This document shows, piece by piece, positions 21,091 through 34,246 of a DNA stretch of 64,000 bases (its first letter is position 1; each line of letters starts with the position of its first letter). The DNA comes from Streblospio benedicti (taxonomy: Eukaryota; Annelida; Polychaeta; Spionida; Spionidae). The position numbers and the translations under genes were made by a program. Location: assembly GCA_019095985.1 (NCBI GenBank), contig CM032662.1, positions 21,437,621 to 21,501,620 on the forward strand, given 5' to 3'. The notes beneath the pieces were generated by a model. The model was not told the origin of the DNA. It did not search any database and saw only the letters and a program-made list of their open reading frames with translations.

Positions 21091-22161
21091 CTCGGACTCC
21101 AAAACACTATTTATTATTTCAATAATAAAGTCCACTTAGTCTGCACATAATAATCATAATTCACACACTATATAGACTATAATCTGTCGTCGGGAGTCTG
21201 CCCCATACACAATGATTTTATTGCAATTAAAGTTTTATATTTTATTAATTTTATTGCCTTAAATCAGTCGGTTGAATGACATAACATACTCTAGACATAT
21301 ATTATGAACACCAATCACTTGTGAATGATTGTTCGAATAAGTAATACAATAGTTCGGTGGTAGATCTATATCTACATCATTTCGTATACATGGGGTTCAT
21401 CATATATTATAGTGGCAAGTCAAGTGAAGTGCAACGGCACAGAGATCGTAATATTGGTGACACAGAAATGTGTTAGATCTAAGTGTGTACTTATCTCCCC
21501 ATCAATTTGCTATCCTTAATACGAACGAGTCCGTCTGCATTGTAAGCTAATATGAAGTGTTTGATAAAGACTAACGACATGTAGCGCCATCTAGTGTGGA
21601 CAGCGACAAACAAAACAGGACAAGATCAACCGATCACTTTCACAGAAACGCTGAATAAAATCATGAATGACAACTTTTTAAAAAAAGATGAGTCGTTTTT
21701 TTATTTAAATTAACCAAACCTGGAACACAAGCAGGTTACATATATAGGTGCAAAAGTATCTTTAATTATTTATAATCTATAGCAAAATTTGCAAAATTCA
21801 AGGACTTCAAGTAAAAGGAACAAAATTGGTTTGCTTGTATTGCTGTTGTTTTTGTTTATTTATTTTGCTAGCTAAGATAAATTTCTCAACATATAATGAA
21901 TAAATCAAATCTACCTAGATGAGACCAATAGTTAACAAGCAATTAAAAAGCAGCTAGAACAGAACGATTGCAAGGAGAACGCTTTTTATGTTACCATTGT
22001 TAATGGATAAAAAAAGTGATAAGTGATTTGACAAAGCTATAAATTCACAAGAAAAATCACACGCCAAAAACATGCTTACATGTGGAGCCTCATAAATGTT
22101 TTAGATCTATGCATATGCAAATATTATATATTTTCAATTTACCTCATGCACGTTGAGGATC
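21091..22161. other. Non-coding spacer up to the gap
   Basis: AT-rich with no ORF of note and no recognised element. It ends abruptly at the N block. Confidence 0.55.
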
Positions 22162-22261
22162 NNNNNNNNNNNNNNNNNNNNNNNNNNNNNNNNNNNNNNN
22201 NNNNNNNNNNNNNNNNNNNNNNNNNNNNNNNNNNNNNNNNNNNNNNNNNNNNNNNNNNNNN
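22162..22261. other. Assembly gap of 100 N
   Basis: Exactly 100 N, the usual placeholder for a gap of unknown size. Order and distance of the two flanks are therefore inferred by the assembler and not seen. Confidence 0.99.
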
Positions 22262-25200
22262 AAAGCGTAAGTCAATAGAATGTCTCACAATTAACATAAC
22301 ATTTTATTGACAGAAGTTCACCCCTTTCCAGAACGCAAGGATCTATTAAATATCCATTTGTTTTTTAAGAATGTGTCACTGGTTGAGAAAGATAAATGTC
22401 GCAATTTGACAACAAAGACTCATGAATTTGTAAAGCGGCAAATTAAGACCTAATGAATGTATCAGCCCGCCCTAGGACACAGGCATGCCAGTGAATAGGA
22501 CCTCAAACCCGCCCATATGTTCACAGCATCGAAGCAAGAAAAGCTCTCTATTAAAATCATGCACAATTTAGAAAAGAACTGTCTGAAAAGTTATAGACAC
22601 TGTTACATTCTTCTACACTGCAATGAACGCCTTAAGAAATTTATATAATATGCTTGACAGTGGCGATACGAGCTGTAGGGTATTTGACACTGCTGGCCTT
22701 GAATATGACAAACGATCGCGTTAGATATTAGGCAATATTATAATCATTGTTGTAAGCAAATGTGCACATGTTAAAAGAGTAATTATTCCTAATAAATCAT
22801 CATTTGACAATCCAGAGCAAGATGCGAGACAAGATTTGAAACAGGCTTATATAAACCAACCAATAAACTACGTTGGACATTGAAAATGGCATGTAAAATA
22901 TGCACATATCTAACAAACATCACAACGACCTCTGCTGCGTAATCTGCCATTCCACAAAATGCCACAAGCCAAAACCCTTATTTGACAGATGTGGAACCCC
23001 TATACACGGAGATGGGGTTAGCTCCCCATATTCCACGTCCTTTAGGGTCTAACCTCAGCACAGTCAGTTTGACCATCAGCCCAGCAGGCAACAGCCATAA
23101 TGACCTCTAATGCAGTGTGTGTTATGGGCTATAAACCCTGCTCTCCAAGTTAGACTTGTGCCGAGGGGCTGCTGGTTATTTTTCCTAATGTGTGCTTGCC
23201 CCTGCAGAGAACTCAATCGTGTGTCGTCTTTGAGACGTGCGAATAACAATGGAGCCGATGTTCGTGTAACACAGCAGGATGCAGGTGGAGCTGGCGGGGA
23301 GTCGGCAAGCATCTGTGTTATGGTGCTCTAAATGTGTTGCATATATGTACAAACATGTCACTTCAAACGATGCCGAATTCTACTGATGATACAGTGTTGG
23401 GGATTTTAACAGGCCTTTTTAGATATATTGGCGCACGTCCTGTCAAATGATGTCTTTATGGGGATGTTGTTCTGAGAAAGAATGAAAACATTGAAATGTG
23501 TTGTGTAACAAGGTTGATGCTGCGTTTGGATGAAAATATTGGCTGCAGTGATATTTGACCGAAGGGTTAGCTATAAACAGACTTGTAAATGAAAATTGAG
23601 TGTTAATTGCAACAAGCAATAACAATCAAAAACACATTCAAATATGATGAAAGTTACATCCAAAAATGAAGAATCGATAACTTTGTCTTATTTTGGTTTA
23701 TCAAGTTGATGTAATTAACTGTTAGCTGCATTAAACAAATACTTTAAGGTGTATTTTTATAAATACAAGAATAACATTAGTTTACACAATGGTCTAAGCT
23801 ATGTCCTATGGTATCAATATATAACATAGAGAATAAACTGGCTCTGACCCCACGACATGTCAAGCTAAATGTCAACAACCCCCAAACCAGTCTCCATCTC
23901 AACTAACATTTCAGAACAAATCCAACACAAGAAAATATTATCTCTTACCAATCAATTCACTAAACCTCAGGATTTGAACCACAAGACCTTGACATAAATG
24001 TGAAGGACCTATACAACCGGGGAATCTAATGTTTCTTTCAATGCATTTGCCATTTTCCTCCTGTGCAGTTTTAACAACCCACTCGAAACCCCTAACCTGT
24101 TCACTAGGAGATGCTCCCTTGAAGTGTCTCCCAAAGTGCACCCTCAAGCCCAATGTTATTGTCTCAGAATATAAATGACATCTCGCAGATAGATAACATT
24201 GATTTAACACCCTCAAAATATAACCTTGCATGCAAGGGGTCGTACCTGTTTAAGACCATAGGTCGACAGTGCACCAATCAAATCCATTAACAATATTGGC
24301 TGATTGTCACATTATAGCAGGCTGCTATGATTGTAATTTAAATGGGACATGAATTATGACGATTTGTTTCCACTTGCTGATTGTTTACAATGGTAATATG
24401 CAATTGATTACATTAATTAGATAGTCAGACATTCTACGCGGACATGCAAAAAATGTAATTGGATGTAAGACAGTGTTTCTATAACATGTTTCTAAATAGA
24501 ATTAAAATGCAGGGGAAAAAAAGAAAAATGCTAAATTTCATGATAAATCAATGATCAATTTTAATCTTTTAAACTTAAAACTTTAAACTTTTTAATTGAT
24601 TATTCTATGAAGCATTTATTTTTCAAACCAATTTACACAACCAGTTCCAACTTGCAGGCAAGGAGCACCTCTCCAAATCAGGACAGTCACTCTCAGTTAC
24701 CCATATACTAGTCTACTTATTGTAGTCTATTACGAGAAACTATCAAGCCAATTTCGAACAATGCGTAACCATACCAAATGGTATGCAACATTCCCACATT
24801 ATACCTCATTATACAGAATTCCATGTGCATTTGACCCTGGTAAACAAAAGGCAAAACCCTAATTACACCCTTAGTTTTGAAAAGTTATGATGAAGCTGCG
24901 TTGTCGTCATCGGCATCAATTCATTAATTCCATGCATTGCGGCAGCTGCATTAGCCACTGCATGCAGATGGCACAGATTTGACCATAAAACCTACATGTG
25001 AATGACATATGTGTACAAATATTATTGGTGTAAAAAAATGCACAAAAAGATACACAGGTCCCTGGTAGTCTAAAATAGGTACGCACATCACACATTACAA
25101 CAGTATACGTGAGCTTTGGATTTGCAATTAGAGGACAACGAAAAGCATATCTATATATTTAGAGATCAATTTTCGAGAGCTGTACCAATGGATACAGAGT

Positions 25201-27596
25201 GATAATTGCTCTCACTTGCTATCATGCGTTTTTAAACATGCACTTAAAGTTCCAATTGGCATTCAAATTAAAGTTTAAGAACACTACTACTCACCAAATA
25301 CGAATGACTTTACGTTCGGTCAATGGTCCCGCGATGGTGACCGCAATGTCGAGTCATTTGTTAATTAGTGCGTAGTACATGTAGTGTTCTTAAATAAATC
25401 TGAATGGATATTCCTACTATGAACAAGTCTACAAAAATATTTCCAATTGTCAATTATACATGATGCACAATGTTCCTATGTGTGTGAGATCTGCATAAGG
25501 ATATAACAAATACCTTCAGGCAAAAAACAAAATTTCTTCAAAGAAATTGCATAACATTATTCAAATCCTGCCAAGGATTTTCATTGTCAGTAATAACATT
25601 GCTAAAAGCAATAAACCTATTTAAATGCTAATGGGTTAAACATCGTTAGTACAGCAAATTGGTCAAAATTTTAAATCGTGAAGAATGATGTAAAAAAAGC
25701 CATTGGGCAGATTCTGTGCCATGTATGGCATTGAAGAAACATCCTCATTTATGTTTGTGAAGGACAGTAACTTTGGTGCATAACAATTATTATATTCATA
25801 AGCAGTTTACATGAAAATGATAACAGAAAAATTACATGATAGATGATAGCTCTGCTTCAAATAATACATGTAAATCCTGGGTAAGTCACTTTATCAAATA
25901 TGTCTTACTTCAGAATAAAAAATAGATCACCAAAATTTTAAAACAATTCAAAACAGCTAAGGAATATATTCTGATTTGGGCTTTTAAAATCCATCATATA
26001 AAAGAAATTTGCTGTGCAGCCAGGAACAGCATCTTATTGTACATTTTTGAGATCAAAAAAGAATATGAAAAATGAGGAATATTATCTTTGTTTCACAAAA
26101 AAGTTCAATACATTATGGATCGAATAAAGGGAGACGAAGATTTATCGATTGTTATAGCCATTTGGCTCGCTAGAGGGCAGTGATTATCACCTGCCTATGC
26201 AACGAGTAATTGTTACGAATGAAGAATTTATTCAAAGCGCAGTCTCTAACGTTACTGTCTGACCTTAGCTTGGCATCAAGGCCTTAATTTTATTAGCTAA
26301 TTTGGCCTTCACAGATGTTGAATATGCATGAGATTACTCCAGCATTATCAAGTGAAAATAGTTTATACTTTTTTGCAAGCAAATATTGCTGATCAGTGTG
26401 ATTAGTACTTATAAGACAATAAAAACAAATCAGTCTTTTTTTGTTGTAGCTCAATATTCACCAATGTGAACTAAATTATATTGTAACAGCGCTCTCCACG
26501 TCAGCTTCATATTGATACCATAGAGAATTATTCTAAACATAACCAAAATAAAATACTCCAATAACTATCCCTCCTCATAAAGTGAGACGAATATTACATA
26601 TATCCTTCAACTAAATGATTTTTGAAAGCATGAACAATCTATGTCCTTTACAATCAATCATCAAAGAGTCCTATTGGTTTCTAACAGCAAGAAGCCCAGA
26701 CATTACAGTGTACAGCCACTTTTAGCCTCTCTTCTTCATCCATATCCTGGAGGCAATAGACACAATTCTTCGTAACAACGAATAGCTGAATATTGACAAT
26801 TGATGATTTATAGAATGCTTGTAAATTAAGAGCAGATGAACAATTTTCAGGGCTTTAAGGTAAGATCATTTTGCACGATGAACAATTACGATATGGTCCT
26901 CTATCGCTCTTCAGATCTGTCTCATCTGCACAAAAAGTCATGGACAGATAATTCTGTGTCTACGATACATTCCGTCCAACTGTTGGCGCTTGTCTCTTAT
27001 AGCTTCTATTAAAATATTCTGTTTTTTATCGAACAAGGCGAACTCTATTACAGACGAACTAAAAAACAATGTCTATTTCTTTATCACAGGTGTGATCAGA
27101 CACAACATTTTGTGAAACACAAACTCCTTTGGATATTCTATGATCTGGAATTTTAATTTCACCCATTTGGGATACTAATTTATAACTGTCTTGTTTCAAT
27201 ATGAATGCAAAGCAAACAATACGTAATGCCAATGAAACTTGATTTGCTTAATATTTTGTAACAATGAATCGGTAATGGATTGTCTGTTGTTTAAGGATAA
27301 GGTACCTGCTTGTCAAAGATGATGGATAATTGAGACATCTGATAAAAATAACAAGAGAATTACAAACCTATATACACTATGAATCTAACAGTGACATTAG
27401 TCATCTATATGACAATTGTGAGCACAATACTCTATTTTACTACACTTGTTTCATTATATGAATGCTTCTTAATGTAATTTCTGTCCATCTTAAATTGCTA
27501 ACAGGTTTGATAATGTAATGAGTATTACATCAAATGAGACCATATATTCCTCTATTTGAAATTGGTATTATAATAATCATTTTTCTTATTTTACAG
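22262..27596. other. Gene-free AT-rich interval with unique-looking blocks
   Basis: No coding exon was recognised. Several blocks look like single-copy, constrained DNA rather than decayed repeats, by their balanced composition and clustered homeodomain-type cores (TAATTA, GATTG, CAATTG): about 23,100-23,330, 24,240-24,440, 24,880-25,000, 25,290-25,390 and 26,140-26,340. This is an impression by eye only. The interval could be intron of the FAM120 gene, whose 3' exons were not located, or intergenic DNA. Confidence 0.4.
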
Positions 27597-27667
27597 ACAA
27601 GCTGCTTCACACTATGGAAGGTTCAGAACACCACTGGCCTCTTCTGATTTACAAACATAAGCAACAG
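27597..27667 (+). other. Possible isolated 71-nt exon
   Basis: A TTATTTTACAG acceptor and a CAACAG|GTATGT donor bound 71 nt of higher GC in an AT-rich setting. One frame is open and holds an ATG (MEGSEHHWPLL...), but no homology was recognised and no partner exon was found. It could belong to a long non-coding RNA. Confidence 0.25.
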
Positions 27668-29172
27668 GTATGTAATACTATAAAAGTTATTATTTTTTTC
27701 ATAATTTTAAAAAATAAATTACATATTCAATGATTTCCCTTTTACCTACCATAGGTACATTAGATGCCATTAAATAAACATTGGCTAATTAACAGAAGCC
27801 TTTTCTTGAAAATAACTTAAATAAATGAGAGTGGTCCAGTATTCACATTTCATCCATTGAAGCAAAGATATCAAATCTAATCTACCACTACTACCTGCAA
27901 ATTCTGTTTTCTCTTTATGACATCAGAGTTAAAAAAAGATTGTTATTTTTGTAGCGTATAACTCAAACACATTAAACTATGCTTTCTACTTTCTAATTTT
28001 AACCAGTTCTGTTATATTTTGCTTAATTCATAAGATTCAGCTCACATCTTAGATCATTAGACACTAGCCAATGAAATAACATTTGTAAGGTTTAAACTTT
28101 ATGTTGGCGCAAATTCTAATATTATTTCGCCTAGAAAAGAAGTTGAACAATTATTGAGATTTCATGTTACATCTACAAAATAAGAAGACCAACTATGTAC
28201 ACTTGTACCTACTGACTGCCCCCTAAATATCAATAAACTTACATAAAGACTCGCCTCCCAAAAAGACTTGTCGACTGTTCACCTTCTGTTTTGTTTTAAC
28301 ATACAAATCCTACGCATTATTCTATTTTTCTATTACCCGGTACATTAGCAATGGACTTTAAAAATTATGAAGTAAAAGTACAAGCGTATCACATTTACAG
28401 ATGTCAAAACAAATTGAAGTGATAATGATTACTCAGAAATGTAATATCTATATACTTATTGAATAAGGTATTAATTCTATATATCTTTCACTCATCATTT
28501 AAGTAGGCGTATTCGAACCTGCATGTTAATAATTTGACACAAAACGGAAACAAAACACTGCGTATTAAATGAAATAAACAGCACGCATCATTCTCATGAT
28601 TTTGACATGTGTGGGTGCTCATAATCCCAGTAAATGAAATCTTCGGGTAACGCATCATAGTTAATTAAAATAAAAAAAGGATGGACATATAAATACATAT
28701 AGGTGAAACCTTTTACAAAAATCACAAAATATAGCTTTCGTATTTTGTTCAAATGAACTCCATATACTTTTGTGACAAATGTATATGGCACTATTAAAGT
28801 TGATTCATAAATACAAACATTTCAAACGCAAACAATTACATAAGATTGTATTCAAATAAACACATTGATTATGTAAACCACATATTATTTTTAGAGTAAT
28901 CAATCTGTGTAAATTCTATATATGGAAAACAATATATGAAAATTACATATAACCTACCTAAGATTGAGGATAGTATATTACCCTGATTAAGTTAATGTCT
29001 GGCTTTACATACATTCTCTAATCAATATATAAAAATCATGTCTTAAACTACAAATATATATATATAAAAATAACGAGGGAAAAAACTAAGTATTAACAAT
29101 GTGAGAAGTTAATAAATACCCTTTGAGCCAAATGTTTAGCACTAAAAATATCATTTAGTAAGATTCAGTTAC
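27668..29172. other. AT-rich non-coding stretch
   Basis: Nothing recognised; only short ORFs without resemblance to known proteins. Confidence 0.55.
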
Positions 29173-29544
29173 TCAATGAAGAATACCATAATTAAAGTTC
29201 CAGATAAAAAAAACACTACCAAACCAGACAGTGAATGTTGACAGATGTTCAATCAAGTTCAGCCCCACAACATCAAACACTTCAACCAGATCATTCTGAA
29301 TTCTAGAATATTCACAGGCACATCCAGCAGTATGCCGACTTCCCTGTGCATACGCTCCAATCAGTGTTGTTACCCCCTCGGTGGTCATATATAGCATTAA
29401 GAGCCCCACAGATCTCACTTGCCTCATCATCACAACTGCACCAATGGGACCACACTCACAGATCCCTCGGGCTTTTTTCATTTGGAAATCACACACACGT
29501 TTGTAAATTAACATGTGGGACTCAGTTATGCAATACCTGCACAT
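29173..29544 (-). other. Unrecognised 123-codon open stretch
   Basis: The middle of this minus-strand reading frame is less AT-biased than its surroundings and has protein-like composition (GPIGAVVMMRQVRSVG, LIGAYAQGSRHTAGCACEYS, DLVEVFDVVGLNLIEHL). A possible acceptor (TGTGCAG) lies at its upstream edge, about 29,540. The family was not recognised. It could be an exon, a decayed gene copy or part of a repeat; the ends fade into AT-rich sequence. Confidence 0.3.
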
Positions 29545-30481
29545 TAGAGCTTAGCATCACAATACCCCCAAGCAGTTCTCTATATTAAAGGATGACATCT
29601 CTCCAAAACGGAATCATACAGTCTCATAAATATGCGGGTGTAATATATTTGACTGATTGTTTTGGAAAACATCAAGTTATATAGCATGTTCAATACAAAA
29701 ATATATCCAACTTAGAAAAGAAAACAAAGCTTCTTATGTTTAAAAGCACAAGAATACAAAATGTTTGTTCGAATAAGTCTTAAACCATAGTTCATCCAGG
29801 TTTAGTTTGCCATAAATACCTGTTAATTATTTATACACCACTAGAATGGCCAGTTTTTCTATCTATTGTGCAGCATAAATCATCGTCCTTGCAAAAAAGG
29901 GGGATTATAAAGTTTTGCAATGAAGTCTAGTTATTCTAGTCGCAGCCGCAGCCAAAATGTATCAATAATTCAACCGGTGTTGGGTAAATATCTTGCAGTT
30001 GGCATGCAACTTACAAACGCTCATTAATACGGCGGCCGAGCAAGGTGACATTGTTACACAATCGTGATCCATGGTGGCATATGATCGCCACAGCTCAGAA
30101 CAATCAACCGTAGCATACAGTGTAACCGTCAATGACAACCACCGTCTGTAATAAGATCATTTTCAAAGGTCAAAATCTTCCTAGAATAGACAACCTCTCC
30201 ACAAACCTTCATGAAGAGACCATCTTCCAATTAAAACTACTTGAGGTCAGTCCACCCTGTCATTCTATTTCGATTTAACTGCCAACGACAGCTAACACGG
30301 GTGTGACATGCCAATGCGCACTAAATAACCTTTTTTCCCTGAGCTTTCCACTCAATGAATGAAAGTCTCTACAACAGGACAGTCATAGCGTACTTCCGGC
30401 CACAGTGGGGTGATTGAGCAGACGGGGAGGCTCTATGTCCCCGCCGCTACTATCGGATTTCCCCAGGTCCGGCAGAGCATG
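29545..30481. other. Non-coding stretch
   Basis: No gene recognised. The part at about 29,990-30,130 is less AT-rich and unique-looking. Confidence 0.5.
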
Positions 30482-30581
30482 GATCGCACTGCTAGGCTTA
30501 AACTTCAACTCTGTGGGTCGCACTGCTAAGCTTAAACTTCAACTCTGTGGGTCGTGCTGCTAAGCTTAAACTTCAACTCCG
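30482..30581. repeat. 34-bp tandem repeat, 3 copies
   Basis: Three adjacent copies of a 34-bp unit built on GCTAAGCTTAAACTTCAACT, with one or two changes each. The unit includes AAGCTT palindromes. Confidence 0.9.
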
Positions 30582-33577
30582 GAGTAAATTAACTGTTCTT
30601 CGCATGTCAACATGACTCAAAAGGCGTAATCACCTTTTAATTCTAATTGAACTGCTGGTTGCTCATCAGCCAAAGTGAGGTGTGAAAATGATTGCAATCA
30701 ATTAGTAGTAGACTTAAGCATAGCGAGAAATTACAGTTACACCTGCAGTCGCTTAAATTTCATTATCAATTCAATCAAATAATTGCCTTGAAAGCTTTCA
30801 GACTGGCCTCTCTTAGAGAGGCTCATGGATTAAAAGAAAATGCTGATTATTTATTACTGACCATAAATGGATTTGAAGTAGATTTGAGTGACCTATCAAT
30901 TTGTGCCTGCTGTTACAACATTTACCTTCTGTAGCTACCAGAGTGAGGAATTCAGTTGGATACTTAGTGTATCATTGTGGCTTTTTAAGTAAAGATCCAT
31001 GAGTTAATTTGATAAGAATGAATACGAAGGAGGAGTTTCCTAAATTGAGTTGATCCATATATTTCAGGTAGGTAGAAAATCTGTTAACATCGATTCAAAA
31101 CAGGTACATGTACACTGCTATAATGTAACAATATACTCACATCGATTTTGTTATTTGACAATAGGTTTAAAATCAGGAATCAAACACACAAAAATCATTG
31201 CTATGTTTCCATTATATAACTATTCTTGGGAAATGACCAATTATCAAATATATTCTTACAAAGCAACAAATACATGTTTTTCTCTAATGTACAAGAAATC
31301 TTGACTTTCGAGTGAGTGTATGTATTGAGTGCAGCTCATTGTGTACAACTTTCACTGTTCATTGGCCAAACATGGTGGATTTAAACACTTCCATCGAATT
31401 ATCAATCACTGGGCTGAGTGCGACATAACATATTCTCACGATAATTGGGTGCATACAACTATGCCATTTGATTGCACTTAATCACTACACCTTAATATAT
31501 ATTTCATGATTTTTGAAGGTGCCTAATTGCAATTTTAATGTGCTTGAACCTATAAGAGTCTTCAGTGTTCATTTTGATAATAATGTGCTCAAACTTCAAT
31601 TGTAATCTTTTTCACATTAGGAATTGAAAATCAACTCCGTATTTCGTTTAATATGTAATGAGGTCCAAATCCAATACACGGAATTAATATCAAAACCTCT
31701 CTATAGTGAGCACTTTTCCACAATGCAACCTTTTAAACTTTCAGCTGATCTTGTTCACTCATGCCCATGCACAGCTGTAGAGATTACGAAAAATTTATTG
31801 AGGCAAAGATCACAGTTTAGTAACCAAGACATGCACCCAATAAGTTTTGCCATTCACAGCCAATGAAAATGTAATTAACGCTCACGCTATTTTGAGGCAA
31901 AGTCAAGCCGTAGCCTATAGTCTCTTTGGCACGGTCTGATTACTTAAACTCATTGTGCAGACATTATTCCATACTTGTATGAAATGCACCCTTCCCAGAA
32001 TAGCTTGTTTCTAGGTCACAGTTGCATAAACAAATAGACATGATGTGCGATTCTGAGCATAATGAAAACCGATCAATAACCAATCGATTTACGTCAGAAA
32101 AATCTGCCTCACAATATAGTTCAATAGCCATAAAAAATCTTTGTAAGGTGATCATAATAACCCTAGATTCTTAAATAATTCAAACATATTTGACGATTAT
32201 TCGGACATTTAACACTTGACGTCCACTGTACACACAGGTAGGTGTGCATCTGTCAAACACAGAGTAAGTATGTATGTCGAAATGTATTTTCCCATGCTAC
32301 TGTGTGCACAACATGTTTACCAAACAGTTGATAATCATTCTAAATGTCATGCTATTTGATATCATCAGACATAGAGCAAACAAGAGAGATAGTCATAACT
32401 TACCCCTCATATTATGTACATTAAAACATACATTTACATTAGCCTCTCTATGTAAAAGAAATTGTTTAATCTTGTATAGAAAACCAATACCCATAAAACT
32501 TTGGCATAACTTTAAAACTCAGCAAGCACTGAATTTTTACAACTTTGATAATTTTCATCGACACCGATTTCTTTCTATGTCAATGTTGATAGTTGCAAAT
32601 CAGAGTGTTGTTGACTCCATTATAAGAGATTATCCTTCTCCGTCATTGACTTCTTCAGTCTAATGTTAGTCTTTCCCATGCCCATTGGAGACTATGAAGA
32701 GTCCATTACAGATAAGACTGACGAATCCTGCAGATTTGATCTATTGCGAATAATGAAATAATATTTAGTTAAGGCAATTCAATACTTCATTAATTTCATA
32801 TAGATTGACATATTATCAATACATTAAAATCCAATCATTTATCGAATGTGTCTCCATTGTGGACAAATATTTGCTCTTCTTAAAAGTCGGCCTTTCAGAA
32901 GTGAAATATTTATGGTTGCTATTAAATCAACACATGTACTAAAAAACAAAACAACGGGGCAGTGAATTTGTTTGCTAACTAGAAGACAATTGCACATAAT
33001 GCTTGAGCAAACAAACACTTTCCTATTTCCAGACAAATTCACCTGATAAGGGTATAGGGGGTATAGAATTCCCTGAATAAAGGCGTAAGGGGTGAAATCC
33101 CAATACCAATGATCAACTCACATTCATGCTAGTTTTTTACACTCTTTCAGAAGCACAACCTGCAGTCAACCTGCATTGTAGTTGTTCATTACACTATAAT
33201 TACGATCTATAATACTGCAAATCATGAAAACAAATGAGTCGATAATGTGACACAACGACGACAATATGGCAATGTCTTTAATGCAGGTGGCACTACAATG
33301 CTTCAATAAACATTGCGGAAGATCATTGTCCATTGATTCTTGGTGTAATTGTAACGTATTACACTTTGTGAACAATGGCCATATTGAGCCTACCCCCTCA
33401 ATGACGGGATATATGTTGCGTCCACCTTTTCCACCAGGTGAACTATCAGGATGAGGCATTTGTTTGCAATAAAAGCAAATGTTAACTTGTTCTAGTGCGC
33501 GTGTGTGTACTTATATAATGTATATTTAATGCAACATTTTTAAAGATTGGGGTACCACCTACTCCTTTTGTACTAGG
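30582..33577. other. AT-rich non-coding stretch
   Basis: No gene recognised; ORFs up to 129 codons (32,274-32,663) have AT-driven composition and no family resemblance. The parts near 31,370-31,490 and 31,730-31,870 look unique and could be regulatory, without proof. Confidence 0.5.
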
Positions 33578-34246
33578 GAGCCCACGGGTAGTGATTTTGC
33601 CACTCGAGTACTCGCCCCACTGTACTCGCCTTGTACTCAAGTACTCGGTCATAAGTATGTTCTCTGAAACACTGGTTCGGATGAGAAAGGGGGCGGGCTG
33701 GTCGAATGTAAAACATCGTACGCATATGATCATGAATGACTATGGATGATATTAGAAGATATTCACGAAATCCCTTGTAGAACAAACTCTTCAATCACTT
33801 TGGGTAGAAGTTGTATATCGTAATCCATTCTTCCTATGATGATAATTCGAATAATCATCATTTAATATCTTTTGTATAAATAATAACGTTATATTTTGCA
33901 ATAATTTTAACATCAAAACACATGCTTTGTTCGTTACTGACACACGTGACGGTATCAAAACAAAGCCAAATAAGTCTCAATCAGCCCATCCCCAGGGTGG
34001 TGTGTGCACACAAAATAAAGTACAGTGATTTTTATCAAGGCTACAATGCACTTGTAGAAAGGGGGTTAGAGTTAGGGTCAGAGTCAGTCAGAGTCACGAG
34101 TCAGAGTTTGAGTACATGCTCGATCTGCCTTGCATACATCCGAAAAATGTGAATATAGCAAAGCATCCTCGAGTACTAGAGTACAAGACTTGTACTCAAG
34201 TAATAGACATATTCTCCTCATGGACGAGTACTCAAGGTACCTGTGG
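33578..34246. mobile_element. MITE-like element with GAGTACTC subterminal repeats
   Basis: The left end (CCCACGGGTA then CACTCGAGTACTCG) and the reverse complement of the right end (CCCCACAGGTACC then TTGAGTACTCG) match in order. ACTCGAGTACT and GTACTCAAGTACTC motifs cluster within ~130 bp of both ends, and AGAGTCAGAGTC repeats lie near 34,070-34,110. The layout resembles non-autonomous hAT elements. A target-site duplication is not clear and no transposase is present. Confidence 0.4.
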
